Positions 33,894 through 44,745 of a stretch of DNA of 64,000 nt are shown piece by piece (position 1 is the first letter of the stretch; every line of letters begins with the position of its first letter). Both the position numbers and the translations under genes were made by a program. Source of the DNA: Cepaea nemoralis (taxonomy: Eukaryota > Mollusca > Gastropoda > Stylommatophora > Helicidae); contig JACEFZ010025808.1 of assembly GCA_014155875.1 (NCBI GenBank), forward strand, positions 1-64,000, written 5' to 3'. Below the pieces are notes generated by a model, which did no database searches, was not told the DNA's origin, and was given only the letters and a program-made list of their open reading frames with translations.

Positions 33894-34384
33894 AGTATGA
33901 TGTACCACACTGTCCACTGTTCTGGTTAACTATATCATATCTCATCTGGTGCAGCGAGGCTAGGTATATATTTAATTCAGTTTTCCTCCAGTCTTTCCCG
34001 CTATTGTCGGCTTCTTGACTTGTTGTGTTTGAATCTACCCTATTATGTCATTGTCAGGTGGTTAGTTACACTCTCTGTATAGTGAAGTAAGATTGTTTGC
34101 GTGTACAACAACTGCAGTTAGTTTGACATATTATTAGCAATTTTGGTCAATATTTAAAAATTGGGTTTTTACTTATGAAATCATACCAGTTACATAGAGC
34201 CTGACGAGACGAATCCAACGGTATCTCAACGAAGACTGTACGTTGATTTTAAGCGGAGTTATGAATTATATGGTGACGTAATTTAATACCAGGAAGTCCA
34301 ATGAAGAATTAACTGATAAGTCAGGATTTATCGCGGCCCTAAGATTGGAAACTTGAGAAATTCTGCCTTCCATTACTGTGGCTT
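33894..34384. other. No gene recognised
   Basis: AT-rich. The phrase TTTTGGTCAATATTTAAAAA recurs at 36488-36507, so this flank is itself duplicated. Confidence 0.4.
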
Positions 34385-35420
34385 GTTTATTTGTAAACGG
34401 ACAATGTTGTGCCATATATCATTGCGTCCGGGGCGGCGAGGCCTAACTTGAAGTATTATTTTTTTTTTTTTATAGGATGTGCCTTGACCTAATTAACAAT
34501 TTAAAATGGCCGCCAACTGTTTATTATTTGCCTTCTATTAACGTGGCTTGTTTATTTGTAAACGGACAACATTGTGCCATATATCATTGCGTCCGGGGCG
34601 GCGAGGCCTAACTTGGCGTATTATTTATTTTTTTTTATAGGATGTGCCTTGACCTAATTAACAATTTAAAATGGCCGCCAACTGTTTATTATTTGCCTTC
34701 TATTAACGTGGCTTGTTTATTTTTAAACGGACAACATTGTGCCATATATCATTGCGTCCGGGGCGGCGAGGCCTAACTTGACGTATTATTTATTTTTTTT
34801 TATAGGATGTGCCTTGACCTAATTAACAATTTAAAATGGCCGCCAACTGTTTATTATTTGCCTTCTATTAACGTGGCTTGTTTATTTTTAAACGGACAAC
34901 ATTGTGCCATATATCATTGCGTCCGGGGCGGCGAGGCCTAACTTGACGTATTATTTATTTTTTTTTATAGGATGTGCCTTGACCTAATTAACAATTTAAA
35001 ATGGCCGCCAACTGTTTATTATTTGCCTTCTATTACCATGGCTTGATTATTTTTAAACGGACAACGTTGTGCCATATATCATTGCGTCCGGGGCTGCGAG
35101 GCCTACCTTGACGTATGTTTTATTTTTCGATAGGATTTGCCGTGACCTAATTAATAATTTAAAATGGCCGCCCTTGTTAATTGTAAACGGACAATGTTGT
35201 GCCATATATCATTGCGTCCGGGGCTGCGAGGCCTACCTTGACGTATGTTTTATTTTTCGATAGGATTTGCCGTGACCTAATTAATAATTTAAAATGGCCG
35301 CCCTTGTTAATTGTAAACGGACAATGTTGTGCCATATATCATTGCGTCCGGGGCTGCGAGGCCTACCTTGACGTATTATTTATTTTTTTTTAGGATGTGC
35401 CCTGACCTAATTAACAGTGT
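34385..35420 (+). repeat. Tandem array of ~165-bp then ~130-bp units
   Basis: Four 165-bp units followed by about three shorter 130-bp units. Each carries GTAAACGGACAA, CATTGCGTCCGGGG(C/T)GCGAGG, a T-tract running into ATAGGATGTGCC or GATAGGATTTGCC, and TTTAAAATGGCCGCC. The shorter units lack the TGTTTATTATTTGCCTTCT segment. Short frames of 64 codons repeat with the unit. Confidence 0.93.
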
Positions 35421-36505
35421 AGTCACTGGAGGGTCTTCTCCGTGATTATTTATTGTATTTTGTGTAGGCATTTGTTTTTTGTTATTCTTTTATTTAAGCT
35501 TCATTACTCTGTGTAATTTTATATTTTTTATATTTTCAGATTTCTGCAGTATGTACCTGACGAGATGCAGCGAAATATGCCAGGCAATAAATCGTGCAAT
35601 CTATTGTTTGTGTCTTCGTTATTCAAATATATAGAAAATCACCACAGGAAGGTGTCCATCTGAATTGTTTTATCAAATTGACACAGGCTGTGGCAAAGGT
35701 GTGACAGGCAGAATCTTGAATGTCACAGGAAATGGTTCAAGAAAGAGTGTTTACAAAATACCAGCCAGGGTACACAACCTGTATTTTGGTAATAAGTTAG
35801 GTAATATGGATGTAAATTCTCGTGTGGTCTTGAAGATGTATTTTTTATTACCATTTGATTTTGAGATTTGACTTGTTGAGTTTTCTTAATAGATAAATAA
35901 TTTATTGTTAGTCCATAAAAGTGACTAACAATGGATAGGATATATGTAAAAATGATTTCTTTTGTTTCATCATGTATGTCATATTATTTTGAATAATGTC
36001 TTTCTTTAAATTGGTTGATTACCTTTATTTGATATGAGGGGAAAGAAAATTTGTCTTCAAAACGTTGGGGGGTATGATATCCTGTTTTGACTTCGTTTTG
36101 GTTGGCTCATGAATTATGATTTTAGTTGAATTGTCTTGTGTATTGAATAGTATTTACCCTTGTTTACAAATAAGTTGAAAATTGTTAAAAAATTTTTGTT
36201 CACAGTTATTGTTTTGTTTAGAATAAAGAGTAATAAGACGGGCCTTTATTTAAAACCCTTCGTTCAGAAAATAGTTAACAAGTGACTGAGGACTAGAAGA
36301 GAGACACATTCTCCTTATGAGTAATAAGTTGTAGTAAACATGAGTACCAAAAACTTTGGCCTTGTGCTGGTAAAAAGGCTCCTGCGCCAATCAGCGTTAA
36401 TGTTTTAGGATAGGGAGGTTAATTACATAGTGGCTATGTTACATAGTGCAATGAGGATGATCTGTCGACTAACTAACTGTAGCTATTTTGGTCAATATTT
36501 AAAAA
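35421..36505. other. No gene recognised
   Basis: AT-rich. 35567-35600 matches the arms of the hairpin at 55902-55968 (GCGAAATATGCCAGGCAA). A 68-codon frame at 35665-35871 (MFYQIDTGCGKGVTGRIL...) resembles no family I can name. Confidence 0.4.
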
Positions 36506-37125
36506 TTGGGTTTAAAAATTGTGGTGATATTGACAGATGCAAAATCCGTAATAGAGGCGCTTCTGTCTGGGAAATTGCCAGTTCTGAGGACACTACTTTC
36601 TGAACTTAGCAGTCATCGTAAGATCACCATACAGTGGATACCATCCCACTGTGGAGTACCCGGGAACGACAGAGCTGATCGATTGGCTAAGGAAGGAGCA
36701 CAAGAAGAACAACCAGATGTGCCTATTACATACCACCAAAAGAAAAGAATGATCAAATCAGTCAGAAGGCCACCAAACCTTACTCAAGACGACTACCACG
36801 TTATGGACAGACCAGAACAGGTCATTCTTCTGCGCCTCAGAACAGGACACAATAGGTTACGCAACCACATGTATGCAAAATTCAAGATTGGTGACTCAGT
36901 CATGTGCACATGTGGTTTGGCGTCGCAGACAGCAGAGCACATACTCCAGGATTGCCCAAACTACAACATATCCAGGCGAACCTTCTGGCCTAGAGAGACA
37001 ACAGTGGAAGATAAACTCTATGGACCGCTGAATGAACTAAAAAAGACTGTTAGATTCATACAAGAGACAACATTGCAGTTATAAACATAATTTAGGCGAA
37101 CGAAAGAAGAAGAAGAAGAAGAAGA
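36506..37125 (+). mobile_element. LINE 3' end with RNase H, (GAA)n-tailed family LG
   Basis: An open frame (36506-37084) holds the second half of an RNase H: ILTDAKSVIEALLSG, then IQWIPSHCGVPGNDRADRLA. A ~115-residue C-terminal extension follows with HNRLRNHM and a C-x-C...H-x4-C zinc-knuckle-like cluster (MCTCGLASQTAEHILQDC). It is 5'-truncated before the first catalytic Asp. The 3' UTR is short and ends in (GAA)n at 37107-37130. It belongs to the jockey/Nimb-like LINEs. Fragments recur at 44463-44745, 47073-49988 (split) and 59460-59619. Confidence 0.9.
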
Positions 37126-37315
37126 AGAAAGAGTGTCACAAGTGATGGCCATTCTTTGGTTAATTGCTTTTTATGTTTCACAACTAATTATTTTAATATA
37201 TTAAATTATTAGTAAGAGTACTTTCCTGTATTAGCATGCCTGGTTCGTTGGCATGAACGAGACTCATCACTTCTCTCAGGTGTATAACGCAGGTGTATAA
37301 TATAATTTAGTATTA

Positions 37316-37400
37316 GGATCCAGAACACCAAAGACTGAGATTTGTGGAAAGCCATGAACGCCTACGCCAGCCGGCACTTGATGATGATTATTATTAGTAT
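37316..37400 (+). mobile_element. RTE-like LINE 3' tail fragment
   Basis: GATCCAGAACACCAAAG followed by CTACGCCAGCCGGC and a GATGATGATTATTATT tail. The same terminal module occurs at 16150-16245 and, reversed, at 43011-43248. Confidence 0.8.
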
Positions 37401-38253
37401 TTGCATATACAGAAAATATTTTAAAATGGGGTTTCTACTTATGATTTGGTAACAGGAAAGTAAAGGTAATATTCCTCTTTCGATAGAGTGTCGAGAGGAA
37501 TGAGAGGATCAACTTCATTGCACCAGGTTTGCTCAGTTTCTTTCCACACAGCGGCCTGGCGAAAGCATCGTACAAAGCACAAGAGTCTCAGAGTCTCTGA
37601 CAAAGATGCACTTGACTTATAAGACTTTTTCTTATGATGTGCTGTGACCTAATTGCTAGTTAAAAATAGCTGCATATTTATTATATTAATTAAATGTCAT
37701 GTGAAATGTTCGTCATTAGTGAAAGAACAATTCATGAAAATGTATCATATTGTCTTAATGTACTAACTGCATTGCGACAGCTTTCTTTTGTTGACTAAAT
37801 ATTATAAACATTAATGTAAGTAACTAAGTTTGTGACTGCTGCACAAATTAAGCAGCAGTTAATTAATTATTAAGATATTAAATAATAAAAAAATTAAAAT
37901 ATTAAATATTAAAATAATTAACTGTTCACTAAAAATTGATTTCTACCTTCTGCTCTACAATTACAGCACACTGTTCTGTATCTAATAATTAATTAATAGT
38001 CAGCAATTAAAAATTAAATACTAACTTATTTAAAACATATAACTTATTTTACAGTACTGTATTTAAAATTAAATAATTAAGTGCTGCAAGAAAAAAAGTA
38101 CTCCTTACTTAACACCTTACAAGTTTACAGACGGGTCTGAAAACTGGCTTTGAAAATTATTTTCAGACATGTAAAATGCTGAAATATTAATTATTATGCA
38201 AGTACACAGATACATTACTGCTACACATGACATTTGTATTCTGTTTAATGTTA
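37401..38253. other. No gene recognised; very AT-rich
   Basis: Runs of AAATTAAATATTA-like sequence at 37840-38080. I see no coding potential. Confidence 0.5.
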
Positions 38254-38263
38254 GTACTTAAAT

Positions 38264-38513
38264 TTTTTTTTTTTTTTTCGCTTTTCCATCCTGTTTCAGG
38301 ATATTGCGGTCAACACCAGCATCTTTCAGCTGTATGTTGATTCCTAGGCTAGATTACGCTCATCAGCACGCCACGACTTTCTGAGCGACCGGCTCCATAC
38401 TCTCATAAGTCACTTTTGCGATTCGAACCACTGCTAATTCTTGTCGCGTCACGTGACGAGAGTATTCGGGGTTAGCGGAGAAAGCTGCTAACCCCTCAGC
38501 CATGGAGCCGGCC
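38264..38513 (-). mobile_element. tRNA-derived SINE (SINE-T), copy 3, best preserved head
   Basis: Minus strand: head GGCTCCATGGCTGAGGGGTT contains box A, and GGTTCGAATCGC is a good box B. The body shares GCTGGTGTTGACCGCAATAT with the other copies, and the reversed A-tail is at 38264-38278. GTACTTAAAT is duplicated at 38254-38263 and 38514-38523. Confidence 0.93.
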
Positions 38514-38523
38514 GTACTTAAAT

Positions 38524-39949
38524 TACCAGTTCTAATTGTAAATAAATACAAGTCCGCTATAGTTTATTGTATCGGCGCCGCAATCGGAGTATGACGGCCG
38601 GCCGTGGCCATGTCACTAAATATTTTGTCCTGAACGTCTGCAAACACCTGGAATGCTCAAACTCTTCATATTTATGTAAAATTGAACGGGGAATTCAAAT
38701 ATGGAAGAAAATATGCTGGGAATGTTCAATTACATGAGTTATAAAACACATTACCTTACTAATCGTGAAAAGAACCAAATATAATCAAAATAAATCGTTT
38801 TTTTTTATATAATAACTTGGCGGTTAGCTAACAGAACCACTTCTAAATATATGAGAATAACTTCCCCTTTGATCGTACCACACTACTTTCGTTTTTTTTG
38901 TTCTTTTAGCAGTCCATGTCAAACCGGAAGTGATCGTTCGAGGACGCAGGAAAAAGTTCGCAAAATTACACAAAAAAAAGTGAAGAGCTAAAAAAAAGGG
39001 CGATAATTCTGAAATTGCTAATATTATTACTAACATTCATTAACGTGTTGATTAACTGGTGCCTCCCTGCTGATCAAGTGTTAGTGTTAACTGTTCTCAG
39101 TTCTGAGTCCGTGACCGTGGGTTTCAGAGAAAGAAAAAGAAAACCATAAGTCTGTCCCAAAAAGAATGCCTTCATTCACGGTCAGTTATTTTGAAAACTG
39201 TCTGTTGTATAGTTATGAAATATTTCCTGCCGTCTTATTATATTTACCCCCACCCAAGGAATATGTCTTTGATAGGTCCAAAAGCAACTTAAATCATGGA
39301 AAGCGGTGACATTTCTTTGATGTACTGGTGAAAAACTAGTGATTTCTCGCTGACAAACTTGTTTTACAGTAATGCCAATGCCCCCGCCAGTTCGGATGAC
39401 AAACACAAGGTGTATCCAGATTCATATGGGAGTGGGTGCAATATCTACTCTGCTGAGACGGAACATGATTACCTGTTTTGCACGACGAATATAGCATGGC
39501 TTCCTTCTTAACGGTGAAGATGTTGGTCCTCTTTTCATTGAAGTTTATAGAATGATTCGTATGTGCGTGTGTTGTCCCCTCGTTTGACGTGTTTCTTCTC
39601 ACGTTTCTTGTTATGCCACAATATGTCAGTTCCCAACGCAATATTACTCTTCGGTTGGTTTTCAGTGCGTTTAGAGCTTTTTGTTTTTTCATTGTCAGTT
39701 TGTCACTGTTGAGGGCTTACGGAATTGAAAATTCATCTTTGTGGAATACAAACTGTTGCCATTAACAAGTTGTATTGTTTATGCCGATGCTGTAATGTTT
39801 AGGGCCTGCAATTCTTCTGAATATGTGGAACAAAATATCCCAGTAGGTGTGCATGTGGATTAATGTCTGCGATCTGCCCAGAATTTAACCTCTGTCGGAC
39901 AATTCCAGTAGGTTGATGGCTGCTATCGGTTGCATAAAATTCAATCCAT
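38524..39949. other. No gene recognised
   Basis: Minus-strand frames at 39182-39406 and 39336-39692 are open for 70-118 codons with a low number of stops. They may be a decayed element, but no family motif is readable. Confidence 0.4.
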
Positions 39950-40062
39950 CCCTTCTCCAGTAGTCATCTTCCTCTTTCAACACATGGTCCTCATATTTTT
40001 CCAGAAACTTTTATCAATTTTTAATAGCGCGGTCTGAGTTAGCATCTTGACATCAGACAATT

Positions 40063-40360
40063 TGAATAGATTGATTGATTGATTGATTTAGAAACCGACA
40101 TCACAGCATTCGGGTCATTCCCATAAGCGCTCCGTCCCCATCCTCAGCAGCCAGTGAAGAGTTCCAACACCAATAATTCCAGTAGCAACCTGATTATATG
40201 TCCGTCTCGCCTTTCCTCTGAGTGTCGAGTGTCGGCCAGATCCCGTCGTCACACCTCGCTGCCTCATTCTTGCCAGACTATGGTGATCCATTTGCTCCTC
40301 CGAGGTGTACACGTGCTCCCACAAGGCCGCAACCACGTCTGTCTTGTCATGCATCAATGC
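40063..40360 (-). mobile_element. LINE L1N 3' tail inside the transposase fossil
   Basis: Begins with (TTGA)n at 40069-40087 and continues with the reverse complement of the L1N C-terminus (DKTDVVAALWEHVYTSEEQM ... GTERLWE), closely matching 31097-31421 and 60767-61022. The open frame at 40115-40534 is a fusion of this tail with the transposase DDE segment. Confidence 0.88.
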
Positions 40361-41415
40361 CTTAGGTATTTTGTTTTCTTGGGCAGCTGTATTGTGATAT
40401 GATGCATTGTCCATAATTAGACAAAACGGTCTATCTAGGGATAGAAGCACTGTATTCTCGAGCCAGTCGCTAAATACATTGCCATTCATCTCATTATGAT
40501 AATCCCTATTGTCTGTATGCTTTGATACGAACACAAGTCCAGCATTCTGTAGTAAACCATTTTGAGAACTACCAGCATGGGCTATGACGAAAGGGAGGCA
40601 CTATTTGCAATTCCATTGCGAATAGAAAAAAAATATATTCGCAATTCTATTGCGAATAGAAAAAAATTATATTCGCAATCGAATTGCGGGAAGTAATAAA
40701 CATGTCACAGCGTCTGCTCACTAGTCAATTTTAGTTTGGGTCTTTAAGAAGTCTAAGAAGGTGGTCAATTGAACGTAATTTAAATAGGAATGTTCATTGT
40801 TGCGAGTTTAATTCTGCCGAATTCTCCGTATGTTTTAATGAATCAATCTTCTTCTTACTTCTGTTAGTCCTGTTTAAATATCAATTATCAAGAATAATTT
40901 TTCAGAACTGGTATCCCCAATACAAATAACGATCCCTACAAATAATTCTGTCCCCAGGCGAGTTCAAGAATTGTTAAATTTCGTTTCTGTACTCTTACTG
41001 TTACCAGGCATCCATGTTTGTTTACGTTGCCATCCTACTATTTATGTCCTGATATCGCAGCAGTGATGATTCTCTCAATTTGACACTTTCTATGGCCTCC
41101 ATTGCATCCTCTCTGTGGAGACTCTGTTCTGGTCCAAGCTGACAGTAATATGCTTCACCTCAGAGAGACATGATTAGGCAATTCAAACACCAGGCTTTCG
41201 ATTGACTGGCCTCATTAATTAATAAATAAACAAGGATAAGGAAATGCTACGCATATAAAGTGCAGGAAAACCCGGTATATCTGAAGCAGGTGGACAAAAG
41301 AGAGGAGAGAGATAGATAACGAAGCTAGTGTGAGAGACAGAGATATGAGAAAGATGTGTTGAAAGACATTAAAGAGTGGTTAAGACAAGAAAGAGAGAGG
41401 TAGGAGATCGAGACT

Positions 41416-41440
41416 TAGAGAGAGAGAGAGAGAGAGAGAA
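41416..41440. repeat. (GA)n microsatellite in foldback copy B
   Basis: Short AG tract at the position where copy A has its expanded CT/GA region. Confidence 0.9.
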
Positions 41441-41650
41441 CTCGCGTTCGGGTGGCTAAGCTCCTTTCCCAAGACAACAAAAGTAGAGAACAGATACAGA
41501 TAAGAACAAAAAGACAAGTGCGCAAGTTCTTGTGCAGCAAGATAAACAACACCTAATACACAAAATCCGTAGAAAACATAAGCCTAAAGCGAAATCATCA
41601 GCCTAGCATTGGTGTCACTTATTCCTGAAAATGGAAAAAAAAAAGTCGCT

Positions 41651-41723
41651 TCCCCGTCGGTGAATCGAACCTCGAGCTACCGCGTGACAGGTGGAGACAC
41701 TAACCACTATGCTACTGAGGACA
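41651..41723 (-). tRNA. tRNA-Asp(GUC)-like pseudogene inside foldback copy B
   Basis: The minus strand resembles tRNA-Asp: box A TAGCATAGTGGTTAGTGTC, anticodon arm CACCTGTCACGCGG with GTC at 41686-41688, box B GAGGTTCGATTCACC and acceptor-like GACGGGGA. The 5' acceptor half (TGTCCTC) does not pair cleanly with the 3' half. The transposon context argues for a captured, non-functional copy. Confidence 0.6.
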
Positions 41724-42719
41724 CGTTAACAGATCAACAAAATATTGTAATATGGACACACGCATAGGAATAATCACGTGACCTACTTCGATTGCGAATA
41801 TAATTGTTTTCTATTCGCAATGGAATTGCGAATAGTCACTCCGATGACGAAACACTGTCCTTTACTACTTGGCATACATTACGTTATCTTTCCTTCCACT
41901 GATTGCCATTCCTTTTCACTTGTGTAGTGCGCATTGATTCAGGTTTCATCCAAATACACTATGTCATAATTTTATTTACGCATTTCCCTTATTTCACGTA
42001 GGTATCTGCTTCTCGTGGCTCCTAAATGCTGTTGCTCGCAAATGATATTTCTACCTCCCTTGTACTTTCTAAACGTGAAGCCTTATATGAAAGGACCCAC
42101 ATCAATGACACACCTCTGAAGATACTGCGACACCACTGAACACTCCCCGTTTCACTTCTCAAGGCTCTTTTCGTAAGGCCAATCCCGTGAACGTGAAAAT
42201 TTACTATTGAACGCTCATGTTTCCTCATGAAGATGTAATACTTCTAATGTTGTGCACTTCATCTCTGTCCCGTAAATTATATACCGCATATAAACAAACT
42301 TTGAAATCTGCTGTACAATCTCCAGAACAAAAAGGTTATATGCTAAATCTCATCATTTTCTCTCAGCTGGTTACTGAGATATGGAATTTTATATTAGGGC
42401 AGACAAAAGTAAATGGACTATAACTACAAGTGTACTGTTCAGGCACAAGTTGGAAATAAGAAAAGGGCTTTAAAAAGCACTCATCACTGTCATGCCAGTA
42501 TTAACTATTGCCGGGCATTGGCCATCGGGCCAGAATATTTTATATAAGGCATAAGCTGCTGTTCCCAACTCTTCCTAAATATGTCAGTCACAATCACAGT
42601 GTGTTCGTGTCCAAACTCCAATCCAATGCCAACATTCAACATTTTTTTTCCTCACTTCTTGATTCACTGGAATGTGATTAGTTCTCTCCATAAACTCTAT
42701 ATTAGTAGCAGGTTCCATC

Positions 42720-43390
42720 ATGATTTTAAATTTGAGTATTTACTAACGAGACCACCACAGGTTCAGATAGATTGGCTTTGAAAAACCAAATTTAATGGTA
42801 CCTCAGTGATGCCTGTCTGTGGAGATATTAACATTACTGTGAAAATACTTCCAGCTAAAATAAATAACATGATTGCCGTGACTTTGAAACTCTTCAATGT
42901 GGCCCATGCCTCCACACGAACGATTGTCTCAAAAGGTCCTAGAATGATATGAAAACTGACCTCAAATATAAGTTCCGTCATGTTAAATGATATAAAAATA
43001 GTACAAGTATCATCATCATCATCATCATTGTCAAGTGCCCTGCCAGCTGGCGTAGGTATTCATGGCTCTCCACAGATCTCAGCCTTTGGTGTTCTGGATC
43101 AACTCTGCTGATGGTATTCCTCCATGCCACTGTCTCAATCCATCCAGCATCATTTCTCTAGGTCTGCTTTGCCTCTCTTCCCCTCGATCTTTCCAGTTGT
43201 CACGATGTTCTCTTATGCCTCTCTTCTCATCACATGACCGAAGAAAGCTAGTACAAGTATACAAATAAATTATTAATGATCTTTAAACTTGTATTCTCTT
43301 TAACTTTAATAGTTTAAATTGCATGTTTTTACCCATTCTGATCGATAAATGGTGTCGGCCGCCATCTTGTATTTCCATTCACACAAGACG
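42720..43390 (-). pseudogene. Diverged coding-like segment, paralogue of 15172-15790
   Basis: On the minus strand an ATG in a GATGGCGGCC context near 43355-43370 opens MAADTIYRSEWVKTC. Further on, 42763-42981 is open and reads MTELIFEVSFHIILGPFETI, then VRVEAWATLKSFKV and TEVPLNLVFQS. The paralogue has VPLDFEFQG at the equivalent place. A LINE tail (43011-43248) splits the two blocks. I do not recognise the family. Confidence 0.45.
43011..43248 (-). mobile_element. RTE-like LINE 3' end with (CAT)n tail
   Basis: The tail (CAT)6 at 43011-43028 is followed by the reversed LINE C-terminus (GHVMRREA-like, then the GATCCAGAACACCAAAG module). TAGTACAAGTAT is duplicated exactly at 42999-43010 and 43249-43260. 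The empty site is preserved at 15644-15655 in the paralogous segment. Confidence 0.93.
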
Positions 43391-43894
43391 AAACACGTCA
43401 GCAGAAATAATCTTTTTTAACCCCAATCATTTAACCCCAATAATTGACCATAATCGATGATTTCCACATATGTGAAAAAATGGGTGCAGAATTCGAACAT
43501 ACATCTAAAAATATCGTTCAATATAAATACACAGGCTCTAGACAATAAAATTACTTACTTTATAGCAAATATTTAAATTTATTGATAATTTCAACTATTC
43601 GCTGTGCACAGAATATTAGACTAACCTTTTCTGCACAAGCTAAGACGGTGTCTGTTATTGTCACGTGATATTTGAATGAATGAATGACGTAGGAAGCATG
43701 AATGGTCTTTACAGCAGCCATTTTTGGGAACACAATGGATACGTCTGGGGTGACGCAGTATATCACATCCGGTTTCATTTCGGGTCGCGACAAGATCAAA
43801 AATCCTAATATTAGTGATTCTCATCATCCCATTTTAAGTTTAGTCATTTTATTCTGTGCAGGCAGAGTTGATAAAATAAATGTTTGTAGTTCAG

Positions 43895-44110
43895 CATCAA
43901 TCAATCAGGTGCCGTCTCTATAGTGATGGTTGGCTGCAATCTGCAATGGATCTCCAACATTGTCTGTCTCTTGCCCTGACTGTACACTCTGTCAGACTGA
44001 TGTTCGTCCATTTCTTGATGTTACAAGTTTCCCACTTGCATCGTTGTCCTACCTCTTTTTCACTTGCCCTCAACCTTATCCTCCAGTATGGTTTTTATAA
44101 GTTCATCAGT
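43895..44110 (-). mobile_element. LINE 3' end, family L3
   Basis: (TCAA)n start at 43895 followed by GGTTGGCTGCAATCTGCAAT and the reversed coding tail, homologous to 17390-17680. A 7-bp internal duplication (ATCTGCA) distinguishes this copy. Confidence 0.8.
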
Positions 44111-44462
44111 AGTTGGTAAATGCTTGAACTTGAAGTTTGTGAACCGATGTTTCATTGGATGGTGGTTTCGTTAGGTGGCAGTTATGATTTATGACCCCAG
44201 TAGAATAGCCATGTAGATTAAGACTTTCAAGATTTCAAGTTCTTCTGTCAGTGTATCATTTTCTCCTGATGCAGTTGAACTGGGTTTGTAGTAGTAATCA
44301 GACATAGTGAGGATAGTTTCCAAAGATGAGTGTACCAGAAAGAAACACAGACATAAATATGATGCAGAAATCCAGGCAATTAAGATAACAACAGAGACAT
44401 TATTAACTACCAACCATGGTACACACACAACCTGTGGTGCTATTGACATGTAAAATCATTTT

Positions 44463-44745
44463 CTGAGGCGCTGGGAAATAGCCAGTACTATGGACACTAC
44501 TTTCTGAACTTGACAGCCAGTGTAAGGTCACTCCATACAGTGGATACCAGCTCACTGTGGAATACCCGGAAATGAGAGAACTGATCGATTCCTATGTATA
44601 CGAACAAAGGGTGTGCCCGTTTTACAAGCACGCGCGCACATTCAAATCAGAAAGACACCAAAATCTGCTCAAGGCATCTGCCATGTATGGACAGAACAAA
44701 CTAATAATTATTTTGCACTTCAGAACAGGACACAATAAATTAGTA
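44463..44745 (+). mobile_element. Decayed LG-family LINE RNase H fragment
   Basis: Aligns block by block with 36550-36865 (GGGAAAT(A/T)GCCAGT, GGACACTACTTTCTGAACTT, CAGTGGATACCA, CACTGTGGA(G/A)TACCCG) but with many indels. Confidence 0.8.

Larger units (their letters stand above)
40593..41843. mobile_element. Foldback-type non-autonomous DNA element, copy B
   Basis: 1251 bp. Terminal repeats begin GGGAGGCACTATTTGCAATT on the left and, reversed, CGGAGTGACTATTCGCAATT on the right. Each contains the near-palindrome TTCGCAATTCCATTGCGAA, with further subterminal copies. ATGACGAAA is duplicated exactly at 40584-40592 and 41844-41852, a 9-bp target duplication typical of Mutator-like elements. The interior matches copy A (12785-14810). 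It encodes no transposase. It interrupts the IS630-like fossil between SSKGQCFVI and FVIAHAG, whose doubled FVI is the target duplication itself. Confidence 0.93.
39950..42050 (-). pseudogene. IS630/Tc1-like transposase fossil, split by two insertions
   Basis: Reading on the minus strand, the blocks occur in protein order. RYLREIREMRK and then the first catalytic Asp region VYLDETWINAHYTSEKEW lie at about 41890-42010. FVIAHAGSS, DYHNEMNGNVFSDWLENTV and the second Asp in FCLIMDNASYHNT lie at 40375-40590. A C-terminal KLSDVKMLTQTALLKIDKSFW and EEDDYWRRDGL lie at 39950-40060. The region is interrupted by the foldback element (40593-41843) and by a LINE tail (40063-40360). Frameshifts are present as well, so it is non-functional. 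Confidence 0.8.

Noticed and set aside
38924..38932. Second ETS motif as a promoter
   Set aside because: No donor site or open frame follows; it lies in repeat-rich sequence.
39182..39692. Possible Penelope-like or other coding element on the minus strand
   Set aside because: No GIY-YIG, RT or other motif could be read. Kept as unrecognised sequence.
41651..41723. Functional tRNA-Asp gene
   Set aside because: Imperfect acceptor stem and location inside a transposon. Treated as a captured pseudogene.
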